A DNA stretch of 61,054 nucleotides from Hyphomicrobiales bacterium (lineage in GTDB: Bacteria; Pseudomonadota; Alphaproteobacteria; Rhizobiales; Devosiaceae), in contig WFXU01000068.1 in assembly GCA_015490455.1 (NCBI GenBank), positions 1 through 61,054 of the forward strand, in the 5' to 3' direction. Shown one piece after another: positions 9,305 to 18,500 of the stretch; within the stretch, counting starts at the first letter, position 1; every line of letters starts with the position of its first letter. The translations under genes and the position numbers were made by a program. The notes under the pieces are model-generated. The model did no database searches, was not told where the DNA came from, and worked only from the letters and a program-made list of their open reading frames with translations.

Positions 9305-10392
9305 CACTTCTCTTTATTTTTGGATTTCCTCCTAAAATTGGAGTGTAAACTATATCCCAATATATGATTTGAACGGCCAATAACATCATTTGAAGAACCA
9401 ATAATAAGCGGGTCGGGGCCAGTTACAACATTTTCATCCTTAGTGGGATAGGGAAGAGAAGATAGAAAATGTTGCATACAATTTATTCTAGCGCGCTTTT
9501 TATCATCAGACTTGACAATCGTCCAAGGGGCATCGGCTGTATCAGTATAAAAGAACATTGATTCTTTAGCCTCAGTATATTCGTCCCACTTGCCAAGAGA
9601 TTCCCTATCAATCGGTGAAAGTTTCCAGCGTTTTAACGGCTCTTCCTCCCTAGATTTGAAACGCCTTAATTGTTCTTCTTTGGTAACAGAAAACCAATAT
9701 TTGAATAGGCGAATCCCAGAGCGCACCAACATTCTTTCAAGTTCCGGACATTCACGCATAAATTCAAGATATTCATTAGCGGTGCAAAACCCCATCACCC
9801 TTTCAACCCCCGCCCTATTATACCAAGAGCGATCAAAAAAGACCATTTCACCCGCCGTTGGTAAATGGGCCAAATAACGTTGAAAATACCATTGATGACG
9901 TTCTCTATTGGTTGGCTTTTCAAGGGCAACAACTGAGGCCCCACGCGGGTTAAGATGTTCCATAAAACGTTTAATCGTGCCGCCCTTACCCGCGCCATCG
10001 CGCCCCTCAAATATTACCACAATTTTTTGTCCTGTTTCTTTAACCCATTCCTGAACTTTTAATAGTTCAATTTGTAATTGAGCCTTTTGCTTTTCATATA
10101 TTTTGCGCTTTAATTTATTTTTATATGGATATTCACCTGTCTCAAAGGCACGTCTGATGGCTTCGGGATCATAGCGATTTTCTTCATAATTTCTTTCTTC
10201 AAAATCATCCCTATAGTTGGGAGTATCTATATTGGGAGAAGTTTCTATATTGCCAGAATTTGCTTTTTCTTCAGCTGGATTATTTATTATTTCTTCTTTT
10301 GTAGTCTGCGCTGTTTCTATAAAATTTTCATGAGCAGGTTTTGCAGGTGAAATTTTTGCCTTTGTTTCAAATTTGAATATTTCCTTACTCAT
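9304..10392 (-). CDS. ppk2: Polyphosphate kinase 2 (PPK2 family)
   Basis: PPK2 enzymes transfer phosphate between polyphosphate and nucleoside di- or monophosphates. The Walker A motif E-G-R-D-G-A-G-K-G-G is at about 129-138, the lid motif K-P-T-N-R-E-R-H-Q-W-Y-F at about 159-170, and Walker B F-F-D-R-S-W-Y-N-R near 185-193. Together they mark a single-domain class I PPK2. The first 75 residues are acidic, Glu/Asn-rich and probably disordered, making the protein (362 aa) longer than the roughly 300 of typical members. The gene is monocistronic and divergent from aacS. Confidence 0.93.
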   Translation of the reverse strand: MSKEIFKFETKAKISPAKPAHENFIETAQTTKEEIINNPAEEKANSGNIETSPNIDTPNYRDDFEERNYEENRYDPEAIRRAFETGEYPYKNKLKRKIYEKQKAQLQIELLKVQEWVKETGQKIVVIFEGRDGAGKGGTIKRFMEHLNPRGASVVALEKPTNRERHQWYFQRYLAHLPTAGEMVFFDRSWYNRAGVERVMGFCTANEYLEFMRECPELERMLVRSGIRLFKYWFSVTKEEQLRRFKSREEEPLKRWKLSPIDRESLGKWDEYTEAKESMFFYTDTADAPWTIVKSDDKKRARINCMQHFLSSLPYPTKDENVVTGPDPLIIGSSNDVIGRSNHILGYSLHSNFRRKSKNKEK

Positions 10393-10472
10393 TTTGGCCT
10401 CTTCTTTCTAAATAAACTATTTTCTGGCAATATATTTACTTAAATTATATGCATTATATAATCTAACCCTCA

Positions 10473-12422
10473 ATGAACGAAATTGTAAATATAATGAATA
10501 ATAGCGCAAAACAAATAATTTGGCAAAATACTAATCCGGCGGCAACTAATTTATCCCAATTTGCCGCCGAACTTGGCTTTGCTGACGATTGGGATGGTTT
10601 ATTAGATTTTTCAATTAAACAAGCTGATCAATTTTGGTCAAAATTATGGGATTATGCCGGCATAATTGGTGAAAAGGGAGAGCAAATTATAAAAAATGCT
10701 TACCCGCTAAAAGATGTAAAATTTTTCCCGCAGGCCAAACTTAATTATGCCAAAAATTTATTGTCTGGAAAAAATGAACAAATCGCCATTATTTCCTATG
10801 ATGAAAAAGGCAATAGGAGAGAGATAAATTTTGCCCAATTGCGCCAGCTTGTTGCTAATATTAGCAAGGCCTTGATTAATGAAGGAGTTAAGAAGGGCGA
10901 TAGGATTGGCGCTATTGTTCCCAATTCTATTGAAGCTATTGCCTTTCATCTGGGGGCGGCTTCAATTGGTGCAATATGGTCTAGCTGTTCTCCCGATTTT
11001 GGTGAAGATGCAATTATTGATAGGTTGGGGCAGATAGAGCCAAAAATTTTATTTTGCTGTAATGGATATTTTTATGGGGGGAAATTTTTTGCGCTGCAGG
11101 AAAAAATAAAAAATATAGTTGCGCAGATTAGTTCAATTAAAAGAACAATTATTTTTCCCTTTGTAAAAAATGAGAATAATTTTACGCAAAATAATGATTA
11201 TATAATGTTTGATCAATGGCTTAAACCATTTGAGGGAGCAGAATTTAACCCCGTTGACCTACCCTTTGACCATCCTTTAGCTATATTATTTTCTTCAGGC
11301 ACAACGGGCAAGCCAAAATGTTTAATTCATAAGGCTGGCGGGCTATTATTGAACCATATTAAAGAACATAGGCTTCATGGCGATATTAAAAATGGTGATA
11401 GGCTGTTTTATTTTACCACTTGCGGTTGGATGATGTGGAATTGGCAATTAACGGCTCTTGCCAGCGGGGCAAGATTGGTTCTGTTTGATGGAAATGTTTT
11501 TTATCCCGAGAAGTTTAAGCTCTTTGAAATTATCGCAAAAGAGAAAATAACGCATTTTGGCACATCAGCCAGATATATTGATGCCTGTCAGAAACAAAAT
11601 TTAGTGCCAAAAAATATGTTTAATCTATCCACTTTAAGGGTAATTTTTTCAACCGGCAGCCCTCTTGCACCTAAAAATTTTGACTATGTTTATAAGAATA
11701 TTGCCAAAATTCATTTAGCCTCTATTTCTGGTGGCACCGATATTTGCGCTTGTTTTGTCGGTGGCTGGCCGGTTAAACCGCTTATTCGCGGGCAAATTCA
11801 AGGCGCAATGCTTGGGATGGATGTTGATATATTTGACGAAAAGGGAAATTCAATTCTTAATCAGCCCGGCGAATTAGTGTGTAAAAATGCCCATCCTTCA
11901 ATGCCGCTTGGCTTTTATAATGATGAGCATAATAGGCTCTATGAAAATAGCTATTTTGCTAAATTTAATAATATTTGGTCGCAGGGTGATTGGGCGATAA
12001 AATATGCTAATGGTGGTTTTGCCATTCTTGGAAGATCTGATGCGACCTTAAATCCGGGTGGAGTAAGAATAGGCACGGCAGAAATTTACCGCCAAATTGC
12101 AAAAATTGAACAAATAATTGAAGCTGTTGCGGTAGGTAAACAGATTGAAAATGATGTAGAAATTTGGTTGTTCGTAAAACTTAAGGAAGGGGAAAAATTA
12201 TCGACTAAATTAGAGGAAAAAATAAAATTAACCATTAAAAAAGGCGCCTCCCCCCGCCATGTGCCTAAAAAAATATTTGCGGTAAAAGATATTCCCATAA
12301 CACGTTCGGGCAAAATTTCTGAAATTGCGGTGCGCAATATTTTAGACGGAAAAGAGATTAAAAATATTAGCGCCCTGGCTAATCCGCAATCATTAAAATA
12401 TTTTACCAAATATTGTGATTAG
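10473..12422 (+). CDS. aacS: Acetoacetate--CoA ligase (acetoacetyl-CoA synthetase)
   Basis: The protein belongs to the ANL adenylating superfamily and has the 649-residue length typical of acetoacetyl-CoA synthetase. The P-loop S-S-G-T-T-G-K-P-K is near residue 275, and the C-terminal catalytic Lys lies in I-T-R-S-G-K-I-S-E. The N-terminal segment with W-D-Y-A and F-F-P-Q-A-K-L-N-Y-A-K-N-L-L is the acetyl/acetoacetyl-CoA synthetase N-domain. It would activate acetoacetate, for example from ketone bodies or PHB turnover, to acetoacetyl-CoA in the cytosol. No PHB genes are adjacent, and its promoter region is shared divergently with ppk2. Confidence 0.92.
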   Translation: MNEIVNIMNNSAKQIIWQNTNPAATNLSQFAAELGFADDWDGLLDFSIKQADQFWSKLWDYAGIIGEKGEQIIKNAYPLKDVKFFPQAKLNYAKNLLSGKNEQIAIISYDEKGNRREINFAQLRQLVANISKALINEGVKKGDRIGAIVPNSIEAIAFHLGAASIGAIWSSCSPDFGEDAIIDRLGQIEPKILFCCNGYFYGGKFFALQEKIKNIVAQISSIKRTIIFPFVKNENNFTQNNDYIMFDQWLKPFEGAEFNPVDLPFDHPLAILFSSGTTGKPKCLIHKAGGLLLNHIKEHRLHGDIKNGDRLFYFTTCGWMMWNWQLTALASGARLVLFDGNVFYPEKFKLFEIIAKEKITHFGTSARYIDACQKQNLVPKNMFNLSTLRVIFSTGSPLAPKNFDYVYKNIAKIHLASISGGTDICACFVGGWPVKPLIRGQIQGAMLGMDVDIFDEKGNSILNQPGELVCKNAHPSMPLGFYNDEHNRLYENSYFAKFNNIWSQGDWAIKYANGGFAILGRSDATLNPGGVRIGTAEIYRQIAKIEQIIEAVAVGKQIENDVEIWLFVKLKEGEKLSTKLEEKIKLTIKKGASPRHVPKKIFAVKDIPITRSGKISEIAVRNILDGKEIKNISALANPQSLKYFTKYCD

Positions 12423-12460
12423 AGGTTTGTGGCAATATTGATGAATAGTTAGGGAGAGAA

Positions 12461-12537
12461 TGGTACCGCCTCTCCGAATCGAACGGAGGACCTCTAGATC
12501 CACATTCTAGCGCTCTAACCAACTGAGCTAAGGCGGC
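12461..12537 (-). tRNA. tRNA-His (anticodon GTG)
   Basis: The minus strand folds as a full cloverleaf. The acceptor arms are GCCGCCT and AGGCGGT, the D-arm GCTC/GAGC, the anticodon stem CTAGA/TCTAG with loop ATGTGGA (anticodon GTG), and the T-arm CTCCG-TTCGATT-CGGAG. CCA is encoded at the 3' end. The residue before position 1 is T, not the universal extra G-1, the discriminator is A73, and the end pair is G1-U72. Loss of G-1 together with A73 is an established feature of tRNA-His in a large group of alphaproteobacteria. Confidence 0.95.
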
Positions 12538-12777
12538 ACTTAATCATATAATTATAGCCGCGCAGAACATAGGGCGAGATTTATAATATGACAAGTGCCA
12601 AATGGCTAAATGGCCAAAAAATTTTACTCTTAACCATTTTCATAATTGACCCCATCATTTTGTCACTTCTTCTAGACCAAACGGCTTTCAACATATATTA
12701 AGAATATATTAACATATGGTTGAGGTTTATCCTCCCCTGTTCCATATTAATCAAATTGGTTGTAATTTGTAGGCAAA

Positions 12778-15480
12778 ATGGATTTTAACTGGATTAAAAC
12801 TTCTCAGGGAGCCAAAATAATAGGCTATTTGCTTGATTGCCGACCTGTTTGGCTTTGCGCGCAAAAAAATGATGAATTAATATGGAATAATCCTGCCGCT
12901 AGGCTTTATAGGGCGCGCCAAAGAAAAGATAAACTAATTTTAGCTACAAAATTAGTGCCCAAAAAGGGACAGATTAATCAATTGCTAAAATTGGGAACTA
13001 TTGGGCGTAAATCCCTTTCTCGCATAAATTTTAATTTTAATAAGCGTAATATTTTTATTACTTGCACTTATGTCCCCATGAAAATTGAGGGGGAATTATT
13101 TATTTTAATTGTCGGGGTTGATGCAGTTTCTAATAAATTATTAGAGCGATATTTTGCCGATGAACAAATAGTTGAGAGATTATTTGGTGATGATTTTGAA
13201 TATATTTTATTTGACAATAGGGAGCAAAAAATTGTTGTGGCGAGCGAAGGAGCAAAGGAGATTTTTGCAAAAATAGGTATGGATAATTTGCAAAAAACTT
13301 TACCTCATTCTGAGAATTTTTCTTTGCCAAATGGGAAAAGAATAATTTTGTGGTCTGAAACTATATCGGCAAAGGGAGCACAAGGGGCGCAAGAAGAGCA
13401 AGGGGCGCAAGAAGAGCAAGGAGAACAGGAAGGGCAGAAAAAGCAGGAAAAGCAAAGAAAAGAGGAACAAAAAAAACAAGAGGGGCAAGGGGCACAAGAG
13501 GGGCAAGAGAAAAGAAAAAAACAGACGCAAAAAGAAGAGGAGCAAAAGAGAAGGGAAAAAGGACAGGAAAATTATAAAGATTTAACTTCCCTATTAGACC
13601 AGCTTGCCGCCGATGAGGAGCTTTTTACGCCCTTAGGTAAACATGATGATGCAATTTTGGAACAGACTAAAAATTTAGATCTGGCTGAAAATACTGATTC
13701 CAATACCAAAAAAACGGATGAAAATAGGGCTGAAAATGAAGAAAAAGAAAATATTAATGAAGAGCAAGAAGAAAAAGCAGAACAGGCCATAAAGAGGGAG
13801 AAAAAAACTAATAAGGATATAATAGATGAGATAGATGAGGAAATAATAAATAATAAGGAAAATAATAATAAGGAAGATATTTCCAAATATAATTTTGCTG
13901 AACTCTCCCGCATGCTGAATAAACATATTGGAAGGGAAAAAGATAGGCAAAATATGCCAAAGGCCATAAGGGCGATAAATGAACAACAAATTGCACAATC
14001 TATTGAGAAATTAGCTAAAACTAATAATAATTCTTTGGTCAAAATTCCACAAGAAAAGCAAATTCTAAATAGGCTAGCGCTAGGTTTAATAATTTTCAGT
14101 GACAATAATATTTTATATTGCAACCAGGCAATGGTTAATTTATTGGGCTATCCGGATAGGCAGAGCCTAAAAAATATTTCGCTAAGCAATATTTTTGAGC
14201 AAACTAATAATTATGACAAGCCAATTGGCCCCCTTACCCATTTAATTAATTATGCGGGAGAAAAAATTGCTATTAAAGCACGTTTGCAATCAATAATATG
14301 GGACGGCTCTTCAGCCCTAATGCTTTCGGCTAGCCTTGATGAAGGGGCGGATAAAGGCAGAAACGAAATAGGCAAAGAGGAATTAGCGCAAAATGCAGCC
14401 TATAATTTTGCCCTCTCTTTGGCAAATTTACAAAATAATGGCGTTTTTCTTTGTAATCGCGTAGGTAGAATAGAAAAATTTTCTGATAATGTGAGAAAAA
14501 TTCTAAATCATCTTCATGATGATTTGACCAATTATCCGCTTAGCCTATTGATTAATAATGGGGAAATTAAAAAATTACAGCAATTTTTAGAGAGGGAAGG
14601 AAAATTTGCCGGCGCTGAAAATCCCGCAATCAGGCTTAAATCGCTGGAGCCAAATATTGAAATTTTGCTTTTTTCTATTGGTAATGCCGGTATTGTCAAT
14701 TCATATATAGGCATAGTTAAAGAAATAAATAGCGATAAAAATAAGACTGATGAAGAATTTGAAAAAAAATTAGATTTTAATATTATAAAAAATATTAGCC
14801 GCTCAATAAGAGGGCCGCTAAACACAATTATCGGCTTTTCAGAGCTTTTAAGCTCTAAAACGGTTAAGCCGGATAATAATCGCTATTTAGAATATGCCAC
14901 TGATATAAATTCTGCTGGCTATGATATTTTAGCATCAATTGATGAATTAGAAGAATATGCAATATTAAATAGTGGCGAATTTATTCCCAAATTTGAAAAT
15001 ATTGACCTAGTTCAATTATTAGAAAGCTGCCTATTTCGCACGCGCCAATTTGCCAATCAATCCAGAGTTCTTGTCAGATCGGCAATTCCCTCATTTCTGC
15101 CCCCTATAAATGCCGATAGAAAAACTCTTGAGCGGGCAATTTTGAACCTTTTAGCAAACGCTATTGGACAAACCAATATTGGCGAGGAAATAATTATTTC
15201 CGCCCAATATAAAATTGGCCAATCGATAAATATTTCTGTGCGCGATAGGGGAGCAAATAAGGCAAATTATAGAAATAATTTTGTGCTATTTCGTGAAAAT
15301 CTAAATAGAAATAAAATTTTACCAAAATCTTCAATTTCCAATTTAGGACTGGAATTAACCAGATCTCTAATAGAGGTAAATTCATTTACATTGGAAATAG
15401 ATCAGTTGACAAATAGGGGAACAATCTCCTCTCTAATTATCCCTGCCAATTTAATTTTGCAAAAAAATAAGCAAAGTTAA
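12778..15480 (+). CDS. PAS-containing histidine-kinase-like protein, probable pseudokinase
   Basis: A 900-residue cytoplasmic protein without signal peptide or membrane segments. Order: N-terminal sensor-like region (1-190), a Gln/Glu/Lys-rich low-complexity tract (about 200-270), an acidic helical linker (about 280-380), a PAS-like domain (about 425-530), a second PAS-like region (about 545-640), a dimerisation (HisKA) segment and an HATPase-like domain. In the HisKA box I-S-R-S-I-R-G-P-L-N-T-I-I-G-F-S-E the phospho-acceptor His is Arg675. The N-box (D780 to N-L-L-A-N-A-I) is kept, but the G1 box reads D-R-G-A-N-K and G2 is G-L-E-L. This suggests no autophosphorylation and a scaffold or modulator role. 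The architecture resembles the PleC/DivJ/PdhS cell-cycle kinases of alphaproteobacteria, but I cannot assign orthology. Confidence 0.75.
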   Translation: MDFNWIKTSQGAKIIGYLLDCRPVWLCAQKNDELIWNNPAARLYRARQRKDKLILATKLVPKKGQINQLLKLGTIGRKSLSRINFNFNKRNIFITCTYVPMKIEGELFILIVGVDAVSNKLLERYFADEQIVERLFGDDFEYILFDNREQKIVVASEGAKEIFAKIGMDNLQKTLPHSENFSLPNGKRIILWSETISAKGAQGAQEEQGAQEEQGEQEGQKKQEKQRKEEQKKQEGQGAQEGQEKRKKQTQKEEEQKRREKGQENYKDLTSLLDQLAADEELFTPLGKHDDAILEQTKNLDLAENTDSNTKKTDENRAENEEKENINEEQEEKAEQAIKREKKTNKDIIDEIDEEIINNKENNNKEDISKYNFAELSRMLNKHIGREKDRQNMPKAIRAINEQQIAQSIEKLAKTNNNSLVKIPQEKQILNRLALGLIIFSDNNILYCNQAMVNLLGYPDRQSLKNISLSNIFEQTNNYDKPIGPLTHLINYAGEKIAIKARLQSIIWDGSSALMLSASLDEGADKGRNEIGKEELAQNAAYNFALSLANLQNNGVFLCNRVGRIEKFSDNVRKILNHLHDDLTNYPLSLLINNGEIKKLQQFLEREGKFAGAENPAIRLKSLEPNIEILLFSIGNAGIVNSYIGIVKEINSDKNKTDEEFEKKLDFNIIKNISRSIRGPLNTIIGFSELLSSKTVKPDNNRYLEYATDINSAGYDILASIDELEEYAILNSGEFIPKFENIDLVQLLESCLFRTRQFANQSRVLVRSAIPSFLPPINADRKTLERAILNLLANAIGQTNIGEEIIISAQYKIGQSINISVRDRGANKANYRNNFVLFRENLNRNKILPKSSISNLGLELTRSLIEVNSFTLEIDQLTNRGTISSLIIPANLILQKNKQS
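13383..13418 (+). repeat. Tandem 18-bp repeat inside the kinase-like gene
   Basis: AGGGGCGCAAGAAGAGCA occurs twice head to tail (13383-13400 and 13401-13418). It encodes repeated Q-G-A-Q-E-E units and is followed by degenerate copies up to about 13570. It keeps frame, so length changes here would alter only the linker. Confidence 0.85.
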
Positions 15481-15520
15481 AAATATAACTGCTTGTATTT
15501 TCTTTATAATCTCAGCGTAA

Positions 15521-15540
15521 TTTAGAATGATTCAAAATCA
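15521..15540 (+). promoter_or_regulatory. Candidate iron-responsive operator (Irr/ICE-like) upstream of iron transporter
   Basis: TTTAGAATGATTCAAA (15521-15536) resembles the ICE motif bound by the Rhizobiales iron regulator Irr, TTAGAA-N3-TTCTAA, with one mismatch in the right arm. It overlaps a perfect small palindrome TGATT-CAA-AATCA (15528-15540). It lies about 110 bp before the start of a ferric-iron binding-protein gene, so iron control is plausible. The assignment is by eye and from context only. Confidence 0.35.
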
Positions 15541-15648
15541 AAAACATCTACTAACATATTGATTTTACTTTAATTCTTGACAGGGAAGATAATTTAAGTA
15601 AAAAAAACATGCCACCTGAGACCTTGAATCTCACGGAAAGGAAAAAAA

Positions 15649-16683
15649 ATGAGAAATCTAATTCGCCATATTGGCACTATTTTTATTATTACCACAATAA
15701 TATTCACTCTTAAGCCGGTTTTGGCTCAGGAAAAAATTGTAAATATTTATTCCTATCGCCAACCTGATTTAATCGCTCCATTATTGCAGGAATTTAGCAA
15801 GCAAACAGGCATAAAGACAAAATTGCTCTATCTTAATAAGGGGCTGGTTGAGCGCTTAAAAGCGGAAGGGGCAAATTCCCCTGCTGATATAATTCTTACA
15901 ACCGATTTTTCGCGTCTTATTGCGTTGAAAAATGCCCATCTTTTAAGAAAAGTAACTAGCGAAAAAATAAATAATAATATTCCCCCTCAATATAGAGATG
16001 AGGAAGGATATTGGTTTGGTTTAACTGTTCGAGCAAGGGTGGTTTTTGCTTCCAAAGCAAGGGTTAAACAAAATGACATTACTTACGAAGAGCTGGCAGA
16101 AGAAAAATGGCGCGGCAAAATATGTTCGCGCTCTGGACAAAATATTTATAATATTGGGTTATTTGCCTCAATGATTGCCCATCATGGCGTAGAAAAAACA
16201 AAAAAATGGCTAAAAGGGTTAAAGGCAAATTTAGCCCGCTCTCCCGTAGGAAATGACAGGGCGCAAATTAAGGCAATATATTCAGGCGAATGTGATATTT
16301 CGCTCGGTAATAGCTATTATGCCGGTTTAATGCGCAATAATGAAGAATATCCTGAGCAAAAACAATGGGAGGCTGCGGTTAAAATATTATTTCCCAATAG
16401 AGATGGAAGGGGAACACATGTTAATCTTTCGGGAATGGGAATGGCTAAATATGCTCCAAATCCGCAAAATGCATTATTATTGATGGAATTTTTGGCAAGT
16501 AAAAAAGCACAGGAAATCTACGCCGAACAAGTATATGAATATCCCGTCTTAAGGGGGGCTGAACTTTCTTCAACAGTAAAGAGCTTTGGTCAATTAAAGG
16601 CAGATAAAATATCTCTTTCAACTATTGCTGAATATTCGGCTAAAGCCTCAAGGCTGGTTGATGAGGTTGGTTTTGACGATTAA
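15649..16683 (+). CDS. Ferric-iron ABC transporter substrate-binding protein
   Basis: A 344-residue periplasmic protein with a signal peptide ending V-L-A-Q-E (about residue 27). It then has the class of motifs seen in FbpA/FutA-type Fe3+ binders: V-N-I-Y-S-Y-R near the mature N-terminus, an A-D-I-I-L-T-T-D-F hinge segment, and G-N-S-Y-Y-A-G-L-M carrying the paired tyrosines that coordinate iron in the family. It would deliver Fe3+ to the permease encoded 32 bp downstream. A GGAAAGG ribosome-binding site precedes the ATG. A possible Irr-type box lies upstream. Confidence 0.85.
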   Translation: MRNLIRHIGTIFIITTIIFTLKPVLAQEKIVNIYSYRQPDLIAPLLQEFSKQTGIKTKLLYLNKGLVERLKAEGANSPADIILTTDFSRLIALKNAHLLRKVTSEKINNNIPPQYRDEEGYWFGLTVRARVVFASKARVKQNDITYEELAEEKWRGKICSRSGQNIYNIGLFASMIAHHGVEKTKKWLKGLKANLARSPVGNDRAQIKAIYSGECDISLGNSYYAGLMRNNEEYPEQKQWEAAVKILFPNRDGRGTHVNLSGMGMAKYAPNPQNALLLMEFLASKKAQEIYAEQVYEYPVLRGAELSSTVKSFGQLKADKISLSTIAEYSAKASRLVDEVGFDD

Positions 16684-16715
16684 AATATTTTAATTTGATA
16701 AAGGGGAATGGACAA

Positions 16716-18392
16716 ATGGTGGCAAATTTCAATCCTTTCCCTTTATCGCGCTCTACTTTTATGCAATTTGATAAATATATAATTTTGGCTTTTTTGCTGG
16801 CATTATTGGTCGCTTTACCAATAATCAGCCTGATATTTATGGCCCTTGCTTCGGACTTTACTTCCCTTAAACATATAGTAACTTCAATTTTACCCCGCGC
16901 CAGTTTAACAACTATTATATTATTATTTGGGGTAGGGATTTTGACCGCTCTAATTGGTTCAATTACTGCCTGGCTGGTAAGTTTTTTTGCTTTTCCAATG
17001 CGCAAATTTTTCTCTTGGGCACTAATATTACCGCTCGCTGTTCCGACATATATAAGTGCATATGGATTTGTAGAATTTTTTAGTTTCACCGGCCCGGTGC
17101 AAACATTAATTCGCAATATTTTTGGTTTTTCTTCGCCGCGTGAATATTGGTTTTTTGAAATTAGATCATTGGGGGGGGCGATTATTGTGCTCTCCTTAGT
17201 GCTTTATCCTTATGTTTATTTGTTGGTGCGGGCATTATTTATTATTCAAGGGCGGGTGGCAATTGAAGCTGGGGAAGTATTGGGGGCGGCAAAAGAGAAA
17301 ATATTTATTAAAATCCTTATTCCCCTAGCCAGGCCTGCTCTGGCGCTTGGGGTGATTTTGGTAATGATGGAAGCAATAAACGATATTGGCGCAATGGAAT
17401 ATCTCGGGGTAAAAACCCTAACCCTTTCTATTTTTTCTGTCTGGATAAATCAGGGGGATTTTGCAGGGGCCGCGCAAATTGCGCTTATTTTATTATTTAT
17501 TGTTTTGCTGCTAATATTAGTTGAACAATTTGCCAGAAGAAGACAAAAATTCAGCGAAGTTGGCAAAAGCACCTATCATGCGCAATTTAACCTATATAAA
17601 ATAAGTGGCATAAAAAAATGGCTGGCAAGCCTAATTTGCCTATTACCAATATTATCTGGCTTTGGTATTCCCTTTATTATTTTAGGCAATTATGCGCTTA
17701 AATCTTTAAGAAATGGAATTGATATAAGACTTTTTAATGCAACTCTTACTTCGGTGAGTTTAGCTTTAATGGCGGCCATATTAACGGTAATATTTGCCAT
17801 ATTTTTAACCTATGCTGTGCGCATAAAGCCGACAAAAATTATGAAATTTTTAGCCCGTCTTGCCTCAATTGGCTATGCTATTCCGGGCACAATTATTGCG
17901 CTAGGGATTTTTATTCCCTTAGCCAATTTTGATAATTTTTTGGACTTTTACATGCGTAACTGGTTTGGCATATCAAGCGGCTTATTAATTACTGGCTCGG
18001 GCCTTACGTTGATTTATGCCTATATAGTGCGCTTTATGGCCATTGCTGAGGGAACAATATCTTCTTCTTTGCAGAAAATATCCTATAATTTAGATGAAGC
18101 TGCTTCTCTTTATGGCAGGGGGCGTTTTGCAACTTTTAGGGAAATTATATTTCCTCTTTTGCGCCCTGCCATTGCCAGCGCGGCTTTACTGGTTTTTATT
18201 GATACATTGAAGGAACTCTCTGCCACTATTATGCTAAGACCATTTGGCATTGAAACACTTTCAATTTATATTCACGATTTAGCCTCACGCGGCAGGATTG
18301 AACAGGCTAGCACAGCCTCAATTTTGATAATATTGGTTGGTATTGTTCCGCTAATATTTCTGAGCAGAACCATTATTAAAAAAGTTGAATAA
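16716..18392 (+). CDS. Ferric-iron ABC transporter permease (two fused permease domains)
   Basis: A 558-residue inner-membrane protein with about twelve membrane segments and two copies of the binding-protein-dependent permease domain. The EAA-type loops are E-A-G-E-V-L-G-A-A-K-E-K-I-F and D-E-A-A-S-L-Y-G-R-G-R-F. This is the FbpB/SfuB layout for Fe3+ uptake. I choose the ATG at 16716, behind AGGGGA, over the upstream TTG at 16695. No ATPase gene (fbpC type) follows: the next gene starts a peptide importer. The ATPase is either elsewhere or borrowed. Confidence 0.87.
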   Translation: MVANFNPFPLSRSTFMQFDKYIILAFLLALLVALPIISLIFMALASDFTSLKHIVTSILPRASLTTIILLFGVGILTALIGSITAWLVSFFAFPMRKFFSWALILPLAVPTYISAYGFVEFFSFTGPVQTLIRNIFGFSSPREYWFFEIRSLGGAIIVLSLVLYPYVYLLVRALFIIQGRVAIEAGEVLGAAKEKIFIKILIPLARPALALGVILVMMEAINDIGAMEYLGVKTLTLSIFSVWINQGDFAGAAQIALILLFIVLLLILVEQFARRRQKFSEVGKSTYHAQFNLYKISGIKKWLASLICLLPILSGFGIPFIILGNYALKSLRNGIDIRLFNATLTSVSLALMAAILTVIFAIFLTYAVRIKPTKIMKFLARLASIGYAIPGTIIALGIFIPLANFDNFLDFYMRNWFGISSGLLITGSGLTLIYAYIVRFMAIAEGTISSSLQKISYNLDEAASLYGRGRFATFREIIFPLLRPAIASAALLVFIDTLKELSATIMLRPFGIETLSIYIHDLASRGRIEQASTASILIILVGIVPLIFLSRTIIKKVE

Positions 18393-18500
18393 TTAAGGAA
18401 AATATATTTGAATATTTAAGTGAAAAAATAAAAAGCGACTCCCAATATTTTGTAAATTGGTTATAAGGGAAGCAATGAGGGCTCTATTTTGGAGAAAATT

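Noticed and set aside
13300-14123. Long Leu/Phe/Ser-rich minus-strand ORFs inside the kinase-like gene
   Set aside because: They mirror the Gln/Glu/Lys-rich coding strand and look membrane-like only because of that composition.
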